This document shows positions 47,923 through 57,128 of a stretch of DNA of 64,000 nucleotides, piece after piece. Below the pieces are notes generated by a model that saw nothing but the letters and a program-made list of their open reading frames with translations, made no database searches and was not told the origin of the DNA. The stretch's first letter is position 1. The number at the start of each line of letters is the position of its first letter. Both the position numbers and the translations under genes were made by a program. This DNA comes from Planctomycetota bacterium (lineage in GTDB: Bacteria; Planctomycetota; Planctomycetia; Pirellulales; Lacipirellulaceae), in the NCBI GenBank assembly GCA_029259945.1, contig JAJDEF010000012.1:239404-303403 (forward strand), in the 5' to 3' direction.

Positions 47923-48675
47923 CTAAACCACCCGCAGTCGTTCTTGTTCGAGTCGTTCGGCAACAAAGTCGACAGCCGCTTCGGCCATGTGCTCGAAATA
48001 CTCCCAACTGTGGCCGCCGGCCGAAGTTTCTAAGTCGCATTCAAAAGGGACGCCCAGCGAGAAGAGCTTCATGCGCAGTCGTTCGGCTGACCGGTGCCAA
48101 CGGTAATCGACCGGGTCGCAACAAAACCATTGGTGACGTGGCCAGTTGAGTGGGTGGATATGTAGGGTGGCCGTATCTTGACGGGCCTCTTCGGCATCGC
48201 GATACATTTGCGACAAATTCGGGTCGCCTTCTTCGATACGGATCTGAAAATCGATCGACGGAAACAGGGCTGCCACGACCGGAAAGACGTTGGGGTGCTG
48301 GTAAGCCAATCGCAAAGCGCCTTGACCGCCCATGCTTGCCCCCATCAACGCCAGTTGTGGCGGTTCGCAATTCCATCGTTCTCGAATCAGCGGGAGCACC
48401 TGCTCGAAAAGATATTGCACCGAAGAAATTTCGGGGTCGAATCGTGTGCAAATGCGATCCGACCACCAGCTATGATTGGCTTGAGGAGCGATGACCCTCA
48501 GCCCATGCCGTTGAAATTGCTCAACAATCGGCTGCCGGTAGCCCAAGCGACCCGCTTGCAGACCGTGCAGGTAAAGCACCGAGAAACCGTGTTCTGAAGG
48601 GCGATCGGGTTCAAAGAGGTCGCACCGGTGCCCAGCGACGATTTCCGAGGTCCAATTGCCAAATTGCGTGGTCAT
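47923..48675 (-). CDS. Alpha/beta-hydrolase (esterase D-like)
   Basis: This 250-residue serine hydrolase has LYLHGLQAGRLG as the oxyanion region, the nucleophile elbow GASMGGQGALRLA, and a terminal GGHSWEYF supplying the histidine. The order fits the esterase D/S-formylglutathione hydrolase-type fold; the substrate is unknown. I took the ATG at 48675; an earlier in-frame start at 48816 adds 47 residues rich in repeat-derived sequence. The gene is convergent with the LptA-like gene with only 8 bp between the stops. Confidence 0.82.
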   Translation of the reverse strand: MTTQFGNWTSEIVAGHRCDLFEPDRPSEHGFSVLYLHGLQAGRLGYRQPIVEQFQRHGLRVIAPQANHSWWSDRICTRFDPEISSVQYLFEQVLPLIRERWNCEPPQLALMGASMGGQGALRLAYQHPNVFPVVAALFPSIDFQIRIEEGDPNLSQMYRDAEEARQDTATLHIHPLNWPRHQWFCCDPVDYRWHRSAERLRMKLFSLGVPFECDLETSAGGHSWEYFEHMAEAAVDFVAERLEQERLRVV

Positions 48676-48754
48676 GGTTGATATTTTAAGCAAGGCGTAT
48701 AGGGTGAGAAAATAGTGGAACCCAGAGCATTCAACGACCGAATGACCAGGAATC

Positions 48755-48783
48755 CCCCATAGCCCGGCCATCCTGGCCGGAAG
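48755..48783. repeat. 29-bp palindromic repeat, copy 2
   Basis: Identical to 44461-44489 over 29 bp, including the CCGGCCA-TCC-TGGCCGG dyad. Lies upstream of the esterase gene. Confidence 0.75.
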
Positions 48784-48863
48784 TAGAGTATCGGAGCACA
48801 CAATAGTAGTGCGCACTAGCCACTAGTTCATCAATTATAAATCGCACATCAAACATCCTCGCT

Positions 48864-49958
48864 ATGTCGTTGCACATTCTTCATCTGATTGCCGAGCTCA
48901 ATGGTTACGGCGAAACCCGGCAGTTGCGATTGCTTGTCGAGCAGCAGCTGGCCGCCGGTTTTCAGGCGAGTGTGGTTGCCTTGTCGGCAGATGTCGAAGT
49001 ACGTGCTACCTTTGAAGCGATGGGAGTCGAGTGTTGTGTGGTGGAGCGGCGCTGGACCTGCGATCCGATCGCTGCCTTTCGGTTGTCGAGAGAATTGCAG
49101 AGTACTCCGTGTGATCTGATTCATACGTGGGGTGAGGCTGCTTTGAACTACGCCCTTGCGGTGCAGTCGAAGGCTGCACGGCCGCTGGTTTCCACTTTGT
49201 TTGAGGCACCTCGCGGCACGATGGCCCGTTGGCTTCGGAAACAAAGCAACCGACAAGCGAATCGGACCGTGGTTCCCACCCTTCGAGTTCAACGCGATTG
49301 CCAAGCACAAGGATTCGCCATTGAGACGATGTCGGTCATTCCGCTGAGCGTCGCGGGGCCTGGAACGAACGGGGTGACGCGACCACAATTTTTGGCAGAG
49401 TTGGGCGCACCCACCGAGGCACGGCTTATCGCGTTTGCTGGGCCGTTGGTGCGTAGTAAACGAATCGACGATGCCATTTGGTGTTTTGAGTTGGTCCGTA
49501 CTTTAGACGAGCGGGCGCGGATGGTGATCTTTGGTGATGGGCCCGATCGAGTTCGCTTGGAGCGGTACACTCGATTAGTGACAGAAGCCGAGGCCGTGAA
49601 TTTTATGGGCTACCGGGCAGATATGCTCGAGCTGCTGCCGCATATTGACGTGCTTTGGCAGCCAGGCGAGGAGACGACCCTAGCAGGCGTGATGCTCGAA
49701 GCGATGGCTGCTGGGGTGCCGGTCGTGGCATCTGATGTGCCGGTGCATCGCGAGGTGATCGAAGAGGGCCGTTCTGGACATCTCTTTCCTGTAGCAAGCC
49801 GTGCAGGTTGTGCGCGTCAGACTCAGCGGTTGCTCGATGACGATGCGCATGCGGCTAAAATTGCCACAGCGGCTTCTATTTGGGCGACCGAGAGCTTTTC
49901 GCCGCCAGCGGCTGCCGAGGCCTATGCCGCGATTTACCTCCGTGCGAGAAGCCACTAG
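48864..49958 (+). CDS. Group 1 glycosyltransferase (GT4-like)
   Basis: This 364-residue protein has the GT-B fold with an N-terminal acceptor-binding domain (ILHLIAELNGYGETRQLRLL) and the C-terminal nucleotide-sugar region (IFGDGPDRVRLERYTRL, then VLWQPGEETTLAGVMLEAMA and AAGVPVVASDVPVHREVI). The E-x7-E motif of the retaining GT4 family is present in the EETTLAGVMLE segment. The substrates cannot be inferred. It may belong with glgC downstream or with surface glycan synthesis. Confidence 0.85.
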   Translation: MSLHILHLIAELNGYGETRQLRLLVEQQLAAGFQASVVALSADVEVRATFEAMGVECCVVERRWTCDPIAAFRLSRELQSTPCDLIHTWGEAALNYALAVQSKAARPLVSTLFEAPRGTMARWLRKQSNRQANRTVVPTLRVQRDCQAQGFAIETMSVIPLSVAGPGTNGVTRPQFLAELGAPTEARLIAFAGPLVRSKRIDDAIWCFELVRTLDERARMVIFGDGPDRVRLERYTRLVTEAEAVNFMGYRADMLELLPHIDVLWQPGEETTLAGVMLEAMAAGVPVVASDVPVHREVIEEGRSGHLFPVASRAGCARQTQRLLDDDAHAAKIATAASIWATESFSPPAAAEAYAAIYLRARSH

Positions 49959-50012
49959 AATCGCAGTAGCAAAAAACCAGAACGCAGTGGGCACCAGGGA
50001 GGAAGCAAGCTG

Positions 50013-51251
50013 ATGAAAGATGTTTTGGCGGTCGTTCTTGCAGGCGGCAAAGGATCGAGACTCGAACCGTTAACGCGCGATCGCGCGAAGCCGGCGGTTC
50101 ATTTTGGCGGCAACTACCGCATCATCGACTTCACGCTGTCCAACTGCATCAACAGCGGAATTCGTAAAATTCTGGTGCTCACGCAATACAAAGCGATGAG
50201 CCTCGATCGTCACATCAACACAGGATGGCGCCATTTGCTGAGCCGCGAGCTGGGCGAGTTTATCGACGTGGTTCCGCCGCAGCAGCGGATCGATGAGCAG
50301 TGGTACCAGGGAACGGCGGACGCGGTTTACCAGAATATCTACACCCTAGAAAAGGAACGCCCGAAGTACGTCGTGATTCTTGCTGGAGACCATATCTACA
50401 AAATGGACTACAGCAAAATGGTTGCCGCCCACATTGAAAACAATGCCGACTTAACCATTGGCGCCCTGCGAGTCGGAGTCGACGAGGCGCGCAGTTTTGG
50501 GGTGATGCAGACCGACGAAACGGGTCGAGTGGTTGGCTTTGAAGAAAAACCTGCCGAGCCAAAGACCATGCCCGGCGATAGCAAAAATTGTCTAGCGTCG
50601 ATGGGCATCTATATTTTCAACTCGCACTTTCTATTCGATCAATTGTGCCAAGACGCGACGTTTCAAGACAGCGCGCACGATTTCGGCCGCAATATCATTC
50701 CGTCGATTATCGAGTCGCACCGTTTGATGGCTTATCCGTTTCTCGATGAGAATCGAAAAACTGACGCCTACTGGCGCGATGTCGGCACCCTGGACGCTTA
50801 TTACGAAGCGAATATTGAACTCACCAGCGTTCACCCGCTGCTGAATCTTTACGATTTCCACTGGCCTATTCGTACGGATCAGCCTAACTTGCCGCCGCCA
50901 AAATTCGTCTTCGACGAAGACGAGGGTCGGCGCGGCGCGGCTTACGATAGCATCGTCGGGGCCGGCACCATTATTTCGGGCGGCAAAGTCACTGGCAGTA
51001 TTATTGGCCCTCGCGTGCGGATCGAAGAGTGGGCCGAGGTGAGCGATTCGATCCTCTTTCGAGGGGTTCACATCGGCAAAGGGGCGATCGTACGCCGTGC
51101 GATTCTCGACAAGTATGTGCATATCCCCGATGGTGCCGAAGTCGGCGTCGATCTCGAGCTAGATCGTCGCCGAGGTTTCACCATCACCGAAGGCGGCATC
51201 GTCGTCGTCCCCGTGATGGAAGGCACCGACGAATTGTTTTCGAGAACCTAG
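50013..51251 (+). CDS. glgC: Glucose-1-phosphate adenylyltransferase
   Basis: GlgC makes ADP-glucose from glucose 1-phosphate and ATP for glycogen synthesis. This 412-residue protein has the N-terminal nucleotidyltransferase loop LAGGKGSRLEPLTRDRAKPA, the substrate region IDFTLSNCINSGIRK, the ADP-glucose site VVILAGDHIYKMDY and FEEKP, and a C-terminal left-handed beta-helix (GSIIGPRVRIEEWAEVSDSI and VHIGKGAIVRRAILDKYV). The ATG at 50013 is preceded by AGGGAGGAAGC. It is 54 bp downstream of the glycosyltransferase. Confidence 0.95.
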   Translation: MKDVLAVVLAGGKGSRLEPLTRDRAKPAVHFGGNYRIIDFTLSNCINSGIRKILVLTQYKAMSLDRHINTGWRHLLSRELGEFIDVVPPQQRIDEQWYQGTADAVYQNIYTLEKERPKYVVILAGDHIYKMDYSKMVAAHIENNADLTIGALRVGVDEARSFGVMQTDETGRVVGFEEKPAEPKTMPGDSKNCLASMGIYIFNSHFLFDQLCQDATFQDSAHDFGRNIIPSIIESHRLMAYPFLDENRKTDAYWRDVGTLDAYYEANIELTSVHPLLNLYDFHWPIRTDQPNLPPPKFVFDEDEGRRGAAYDSIVGAGTIISGGKVTGSIIGPRVRIEEWAEVSDSILFRGVHIGKGAIVRRAILDKYVHIPDGAEVGVDLELDRRRGFTITEGGIVVVPVMEGTDELFSRT

Positions 51252-51305
51252 TCGCGATGGTCGGAACGCGCCGTTTTTTACTCGATACTTCAGGAGGGAG
51301 AAAAA

Positions 51306-52946
51306 ATGACGAATAGATCGTTGCTGATCCCCTTTGTTGCGTTGGTCTCTGTATTCGTACTATTTCCTTCAGTAACTGCGTCGGCGGAGGAAGTAAACGC
51401 ATCGCAATCAGTTGATTGGTGGATTGAGCAAGCACTCAATAGCTTAAGTGAGATCGACGACAAAAACGCGCTCAGTGGAGCGAGTCACGCGATCGTCTAT
51501 TCACTCATCAGAAACGGCAGACTGGACGAAGCCACTCGGGTTGCCAAGGATGTCATAAACTTGCAAAAACGAGTGTATGTGCAAACAGCGGTCGCCAAGG
51601 AATATCTGAAGCAAGGTGACGAAGCTAAGTATCTTGCTTTGATGCACGAACTCGTAATGCTCGTACCCCAATCCGACAAAAAACCGCCTAGCAATTTTCC
51701 GACGAGTCACCTGCTCACCCAGTACACGGAGTCGGGACATATAACTGAAGCGGTCGCGTTTGCCGCCCAGCTTCCAGGTAAATTCCAGCAAAGTGGCGCG
51801 TATCAAAATATCGCGAATGGGCTAGCCCAACAGGGAAAATTGCATGAAGCCTATCAGTTGATTGACGAACATTCGCCAAAGGAATGGTCACAAAACGCAG
51901 CCGTTGGGATTGCCTATGCGGTGGCCAGGGCTGGTCGGGTCGAAGAAACCGAGAACGCCATCAAACGATTGCAAGAAGTCAAGCATCGTGACAACACCTA
52001 TATGAATCTCGCCAAGGCACTGGCAGTTGAGCTGCATACTGAGCCGGTTGCTGTAGATCAAGTCGAACTAGCCAAGCAATATGCCGCTAAAATCGTCGAC
52101 CCCGTCCTGCGATCGAAGACTCTCGCTGAAATTTCTGCGAAGCAGGTGCGTAATGAAAAGGATGTGGCGACGCTTGAGTCAATGCTGGCAAGAGCGGACA
52201 CAAGAGAACAACAACAAGCGATCCAACGGCGTTTGCACGAGGTTTTTATCGAAAAGAAAATGATCGTTGAGGCTGAAGAGACGATCGGCAGGATGCTAAG
52301 AACGATTGAAACAACACCGCGAGATCCGATGAAATCGAAGTTCGGTATCTACGGTGACAAAAGCGAGATAGCGGGAGTAAAGCTACTTTACGTCAAGACC
52401 GCGATTCTCTTAGCGGAGCAAGGAGATGAACAGGCAAGCCACAAGCGACTTAAGTGGGCAACCCTAGCCTATAACGAAATGCCTGAAGCAGCATTTCTAG
52501 TAAAAGTACAAGCTTTACCCACACTTATTAGAGCGTACGTCAAATCAGGAGATAAAGAAGGTGCCCGAAAAATTCTGATAAAAAGAATTGCGGATACTAA
52601 GTCAGCTTTCCAGAAATCCTCACTTGCTACTCTCTTGATTCACGCAGGAGATATCGAATCGGCAATGCAACTTTCCAAGCAAATGGGTTCAGGTCCAACA
52701 GCAGGCTACTCACTGGGGCGCGTCGCTAGTTCCTTCATTCAAGCTGGCGAGTTTGCTTCCGCCAAGGAACTCTTAGAAACACTAAATCCTACAAGCGACG
52801 AGCAAGAGGCGTATCGCGTAGTTGCACGTGCTATGGTCGACGGGGGGCAAATTGTTGAGTTGAAACAATGGCTCCCCAAAATGCCCTCGCCTGCCGCAAG
52901 AGTGTATGCTTGCCAGGGAGCGATCAACGGATTGGCTCAAAAATGA
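51306..52946 (+). CDS. Secreted TPR-like protein of unknown function
   Basis: This 546-residue protein has a signal peptide (LIPFVALVSVFVLFPSVTAS, then AEEV) and helical repeats with TPR-like spacing (YSLIRNGRLDEATRVAKDVI, and further IANGLAQQGKLHEAYQLIDE, IKRLQEVKHRDNTYMNLAKA). GGAGGGAGAAAAA precedes the ATG. The family is unknown, but tetratrico-type repeats suggest a protein-binding scaffold in the periplasm. It follows glgC by 54 bp. Confidence 0.7.
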   Translation: MTNRSLLIPFVALVSVFVLFPSVTASAEEVNASQSVDWWIEQALNSLSEIDDKNALSGASHAIVYSLIRNGRLDEATRVAKDVINLQKRVYVQTAVAKEYLKQGDEAKYLALMHELVMLVPQSDKKPPSNFPTSHLLTQYTESGHITEAVAFAAQLPGKFQQSGAYQNIANGLAQQGKLHEAYQLIDEHSPKEWSQNAAVGIAYAVARAGRVEETENAIKRLQEVKHRDNTYMNLAKALAVELHTEPVAVDQVELAKQYAAKIVDPVLRSKTLAEISAKQVRNEKDVATLESMLARADTREQQQAIQRRLHEVFIEKKMIVEAEETIGRMLRTIETTPRDPMKSKFGIYGDKSEIAGVKLLYVKTAILLAEQGDEQASHKRLKWATLAYNEMPEAAFLVKVQALPTLIRAYVKSGDKEGARKILIKRIADTKSAFQKSSLATLLIHAGDIESAMQLSKQMGSGPTAGYSLGRVASSFIQAGEFASAKELLETLNPTSDEQEAYRVVARAMVDGGQIVELKQWLPKMPSPAARVYACQGAINGLAQK

Positions 52947-53290
52947 ACTACAATGCGTTTCACATCGCATGTGGTGAAGCCGCCATGCGTCAAAACACAC
53001 TTTATGGCGCTGCGTCGGCTTTATCGACCGAACGCATATATAAGGTCCCGTTCGTTCGTAAGGCGTGGCACACCGACGACTCAAAAGGGCAATTCTTAGT
53101 GCGCATGCACGAATCTGGGCGGCATCCCCAGTAGAGAACTGAGCCAGTAGCCAGTGGGTTCGTTTGGCTGAAGGCCTCACCTCACCGTAGCCTGGGGCAA
53201 CGGTGACAATGGCCTTCGGCCAAAAAAACAAGCCTAACTGACCCACTAACCAACTCTATGAGTTGCCGGAGGCCGCCCGGCCTACATTTA
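52947..53290. other. Gene-free stretch between two secreted-protein genes
   Basis: This 344-bp stretch contains low-grade repeated sequence (GTAGCCTGGGGCAACGGTGA with a following GGCCTTCGGCC dyad, and GCCGGAGGCCGCCCGGCC near 53265). A 63-codon frame overlapping the preceding stop has no recognisable protein features. I see no promoter or terminator with confidence. Confidence 0.4.
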
Positions 53291-54667
53291 TCAGCGAGAA
53301 GTTTTTTTGCCGCTCTTGTTCGCTGTTTCAGCCACCGACGGCGTTAGCAGTTCCAGCGAATCGACGATTTCTCTATCGGCATTATCAAATCGCTTTAGTA
53401 GTCCTTGCTCGACGGTAAAGGCTAGTGTCACACGGGGCGTGCCCTCGGATGCAACTAGATAGTAGCGCCATTGGACTGGGACGTCTTGCACCTTGCCGTT
53501 GGCGATCACTCCCAGGCAGTCGAGGCCCTGCGAAGTGGTCCACTGCGTAGCGGCAGCAACTGTTTCGAGATTCTTTCCGAGCGAGTCGCGAACGTCGCGT
53601 TCAAACTGTTCGAGACTCGTTGCCCGACCGGCGGAACGAGCCGGCAGAGTGGTCACATTGCAGTGCGAAGTCAGATCGCTTTCTTGCAAGCAGCGGAGCG
53701 AAAGCAGGTCACGCTGTTCAGCAGTGACAAACCAGTGCGTTGCGTGTTGAAAACGAAAACCTTGCTCAGTTGCTTCGTAACGCAGGGCAGTGCGCAAAGG
53801 CTTTGAAACATCGCTCGTTTGTTCGACGAGCGCTAAGCTAAACGGCGACTCCGCTTTAGTGGGGGTGATCGTGATTTTCGCTTTCGCCACCACATCCAAG
53901 CCCGGAATCACTTCGCCAGCCGCCCGTTTTTCTTGAATCGCAAGGTTGAACTTCGTGATTCGACCCAGCCTCTGGTGGAATAAGTAGCCGCCGCGAAGGT
54001 CGATCTCGGTCGTCGCCCCATCAATCGTCCCGTGGACGGTGCCGCCGATGCGAATCTGAACTTGGCCGTGGGATTCGCCAATGATGACACTGCTGACTTC
54101 GCAAACGGCCACATGATCCATGCCGAGTAGCGCACCGATGCAGGTGCTTTCATGATCCCAGTTTTCGCCCTCGGCCATTTTTCGACCGGGGAGCAGTCGA
54201 TTGATCGCAAGACTATTACCCATCGCGTCGAGCAGATCGAGCTGTTCGCGTGTGAGCGGGCTCTTGCAGCCGTTGATAATGCTCTGGCCATTGCGAAGGG
54301 CTGTGACGACCAGCTTTTGCCCGTCCGGCAGACTCCTTTCAGCAAGGTGGTCGGCAATTTGAATGGTGGCCTTGGCTTCGTCGTATTTTCGCAAAGAACG
54401 GACTACGCCGTCCGAGTCGCCTGTCGAGGCAACCAGTTGTTCGAGGTAGCTGAGAGACCCAGCAACCGACATCGGAAGCTTTTCTTCTACCAAGTTTTTG
54501 TCACGGGTGATGAGATCGCCACCGACTTCCAGCTCGACAGTGACGGTGGTCGTATTGCCAACCGCCAAGTTGGCTTGAAGTAGATATTTTGTTTCCTCGC
54601 TAGCGGCTTGGCCTAGTTGAATGGAGGCGGCAGCAACGACGAGTGAGCATAACATCAATATTCGCAT
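53291..54667 (-). CDS. Secreted protein of unknown function
   Basis: This 458-residue protein has a signal peptide (MRILMLCSLVVAAASIQLGQ, cleavage after QAA or similar) and a beta-rich body (TTTVTVELEVGGDLITRDKN, and later IGESHGQVQIRIGGTVHGTI). It has scattered cysteines (CKSPLTREQLDLLD, CIGALLGMDHVAVCEV). No family recognised; perhaps a conserved planctomycete periplasmic protein. The start ATG at 54667 precedes the hydrophobic core directly. It is convergent with the TPR gene. Confidence 0.7.
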   Translation of the reverse strand: MRILMLCSLVVAAASIQLGQAASEETKYLLQANLAVGNTTTVTVELEVGGDLITRDKNLVEEKLPMSVAGSLSYLEQLVASTGDSDGVVRSLRKYDEAKATIQIADHLAERSLPDGQKLVVTALRNGQSIINGCKSPLTREQLDLLDAMGNSLAINRLLPGRKMAEGENWDHESTCIGALLGMDHVAVCEVSSVIIGESHGQVQIRIGGTVHGTIDGATTEIDLRGGYLFHQRLGRITKFNLAIQEKRAAGEVIPGLDVVAKAKITITPTKAESPFSLALVEQTSDVSKPLRTALRYEATEQGFRFQHATHWFVTAEQRDLLSLRCLQESDLTSHCNVTTLPARSAGRATSLEQFERDVRDSLGKNLETVAAATQWTTSQGLDCLGVIANGKVQDVPVQWRYYLVASEGTPRVTLAFTVEQGLLKRFDNADREIVDSLELLTPSVAETANKSGKKTSR

Positions 54668-55281
54668 AGACTTGCGCCTTACTGAGTGGGTCTACTGCTG
54701 GGTAAGATCGGCAAGACTTGCGTCACAATTGCCGTTTTGCCCGGACGGGTGTGCATATAGGGGCGTCATCGTCCGTCCGCAGCGAGACAATTCAGTCGAA
54801 TCGGGGTTAGATAGAGAGATTAGGGGGCCGGGGGAATGACAGATCGTGGCTAGCTGTCGGGGTGTTGCTAGAATTTGTGGTTTGCATAAATTATCCAGTA
54901 TTTTCCTAAGTCTTTGGGTACGAAAGGTTTGCACGAAGGAAAGGGCTTCTAGCAGGCACTGCAAGCCCTATAGACGGCGAACTTTCTATCGACCTGTTGC
55001 GACTAATATGCGTACAACGTGTAGGCCTTGCCCAGGCTAGCAGTGGTGGCGGAGTGGTGACGAGAGGCGCCGCAACATGCCATTCGGAGTCGATTCATTT
55101 GGTTGACTAGCAAGAAATTGACCTGGCAAGCGAACAACCCGTGATGTCACACACTAAGGCGAGCAGCAAAGATGCTGCCGGAGGTTAAGCAAGCAACGAG
55201 AGAGTTTTCGGTTGTGGGCGAAGGAATCGCACGGAACACCACGCCAGCTCATTTGAGGAAAGCTCTAAGAGAGGTGGACCC
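54668..55281. other. Gene-free stretch upstream of the sigma factor
   Basis: These 614 bp hold the divergent upstream regions of the secreted-protein gene and the sigma-factor gene. The last 20 nt before the sigma ATG contain AGAGAGGTGG, a ribosome-binding site. I saw no convincing promoter, small gene or RNA; the long leader leaves room for post-transcriptional control. Confidence 0.45.
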
Positions 55282-56946
55282 ATGCACGAAGAATACAAAA
55301 ATCCGGTGATCCGCTGGCTCCGTAGCCGTCAGCTTCATCAGGCATCTCGCGAGACGATGCTGTCTCAGATCGAGGCGGCAGAGCGCCTGATTTCTAGCCT
55401 GGACGCAGATAGCAGCTACCCAGCCGCCGAAGTGGTGTCGCAAATCACGGGCGAATCGCTCCCAGAGGCTGGGAATCGTAAGATTCAGGCCGCCGATTTG
55501 CTGCACGATTTGCGATTGTTTGTCGAAGACTTGTCCGACGTTGCCGAGCTACATGCCGATGCCGTCGGCGAACAGGTATTTACGGTCGAGCAGTTAGCCC
55601 GACAGTTCAATGTTTCGACCAAGACCATTTCGCGTTGGCGAGCTTTGGGATTGGTGAGCCGGCGCTTGGTATTCGATGGGCGAAAGCGAGTGGGATTTCT
55701 CCGCAGCAGCGTCGATCGTTTTGTGAAAAAGAATTCGGAGCGCGTCGAACGCGGAGCCCGATTTAGCCAATTGACCGATCAACAACGCGAAGAGTTTGTC
55801 GATCGAGCCAAGCAAATGGCGCACGCAGGGGGCGGACAAGCAGAGATTGCCCGACATTTGGCGCAACGGACCGGTCGCACGGTCGAAACGATTCGCGCCA
55901 CATTACGCCAGCATGACATCGAGCACCCAGAGTCGGCCATTTTTCCCGCCGGCGCAGGGCCGTTGACCGAGCTGCAGAAGACCAATATTTTCCGGGCTTA
56001 TCGTCGAGGGACGGGTGTAGAAAAGTTGTGTCGAGACTATCTTCGCACCAAGACGACCATTTATCGTGTAGTCAACGAGATGCGGGCAAAGCGTATCGCT
56101 GAAATGCCTTTGGAGTATATCGACAACCCTCGCTTTTCGCGTAAAGGCGCTGACAAACTTTGCTTAGGTCCGATGCCTGAGAGCGATACCCCGACCCGCA
56201 AACCTCGCCGTCCCGCGGGCCTACCGCCCTATTTGGCGAGTTTGTACGAGATGCCCTTGCTCACTCGCGAGCAGGAGCAGCATCTGTTTCGCAAGTATAA
56301 CTACTTGAAGCACAAGGCGAATAAGTTGCGAGACCAACTCGATCTCGAACGCCCCAAAGCGGTGCTGATGGACGAAATCGAGCAGATTGTCGAACAGATT
56401 GTCGAACTCAAAAATCAGATCGCTCGCTGCAATTTGCGACTAGTCGTTTCGATTGCGAAGCGGCACGTTCGGCCCGACCAGAACTTTTTTGAATTGGTGA
56501 GCGACGGAAATGTCTCGTTGTTGCGAGCGGCCGAGAAATTTGATTTCGCACGGGGTAACAAGTTCAGCACCTATGCGAGCTGGGCAATCATGAAGAATTT
56601 TGCTCGTACGATTCCAGGCGAGTATCGACAGCGCGATCGGTTCCGAACCAGTCACGACGAGCTGTTTGCCGTCACCCAAGAACAGCGCGCCAACCCAGTT
56701 GTCGAGGAGTCGATGCAGCAGGATCGAATCTCAAAAATTCGACGTGTGTTGAAACGACTTGACGACCGTGAACGTCAGATTATCGTCGGTCGGTTTGGCT
56801 TAGACCACTCTCGCGAGCCACGTACGCTCAAAGAAGTGGGGGCAGAGCTTGGAGTGACTAAGGAACGAATTCGCCAGATCGAGGCTCGGGCGCTGACAAA
56901 GTTACGCATTGCGGCCAGGGAAGAAAAAATCGTTCTTGAGATGTAA
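55282..56946 (+). CDS. Sigma-70 family sigma factor with extra N-terminal HTH modules
   Basis: This 554-residue protein has sigma region 1.2-like text (LPPYLASLYEMPLLTREQEQ, about 315-335), region 2 (NLRLVVSIAKRHV, FFELVSDGNVSLLRAAEKFD, KFSTYASWAIMKNFAR, 384-441) and region 4 (LDDRERQIIVGRFGLD, LKEVGAELGVTKERIRQIEA, 493-545). Region 3 is missing; only about 40 residues link 2 and 4. N-terminal additions are a MerR/excisionase-like HTH (98-150: FTVEQLARQFNVSTKTISRW), and two further HTH-like segments (184-210 and 240-270). This could be an alternative sigma controlled by its own DNA-binding N-terminus. It begins with AGAGAGGTGG before the ATG. Confidence 0.9.
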   Translation: MHEEYKNPVIRWLRSRQLHQASRETMLSQIEAAERLISSLDADSSYPAAEVVSQITGESLPEAGNRKIQAADLLHDLRLFVEDLSDVAELHADAVGEQVFTVEQLARQFNVSTKTISRWRALGLVSRRLVFDGRKRVGFLRSSVDRFVKKNSERVERGARFSQLTDQQREEFVDRAKQMAHAGGGQAEIARHLAQRTGRTVETIRATLRQHDIEHPESAIFPAGAGPLTELQKTNIFRAYRRGTGVEKLCRDYLRTKTTIYRVVNEMRAKRIAEMPLEYIDNPRFSRKGADKLCLGPMPESDTPTRKPRRPAGLPPYLASLYEMPLLTREQEQHLFRKYNYLKHKANKLRDQLDLERPKAVLMDEIEQIVEQIVELKNQIARCNLRLVVSIAKRHVRPDQNFFELVSDGNVSLLRAAEKFDFARGNKFSTYASWAIMKNFARTIPGEYRQRDRFRTSHDELFAVTQEQRANPVVEESMQQDRISKIRRVLKRLDDRERQIIVGRFGLDHSREPRTLKEVGAELGVTKERIRQIEARALTKLRIAAREEKIVLEM

Positions 56947-56986
56947 TCTCCAGGAATGCTAACCACCCGATGCAATGAAAAACGCT

Positions 56987-57015
56987 GCCGCCATCTTCGG
57001 ATGGCGGCTTTTTTT
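56987..57015 (+). terminator. Rho-independent terminator of the sigma-factor gene
   Basis: GCCGCCATC-TTCG-GATGGCGGC (9-bp perfect stem, stable tetraloop) followed by TTTTTTTAT. It lies 40 bp after the sigma-factor stop. Confidence 0.9.
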
Positions 57016-57128
57016 ATGACTAATCGAGCCCCAGGCATGCCTCCTAGAGGTTTTCCAGTCCTCGATTCACCCCGGCATGTTAAAATGGCACCCGTGGGCA
57101 GAGTGCGCAGTGATGGTGGGGATATTAG

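Noticed and set aside
48849..49388. 179-codon frame antisense to the glycosyltransferase
   Set aside because: Mirror of a well-supported coding frame.
52868..53134. 88-codon plus-strand frame overlapping the end of the TPR gene
   Set aside because: Its N-terminal part reads the TPR gene in another frame; the rest has no domain, signal or conserved pattern.
54668..55281. Promoter for the sigma-factor gene
   Set aside because: Candidate -35/-10 pairs such as TTGACC with GTGATG are too weak.
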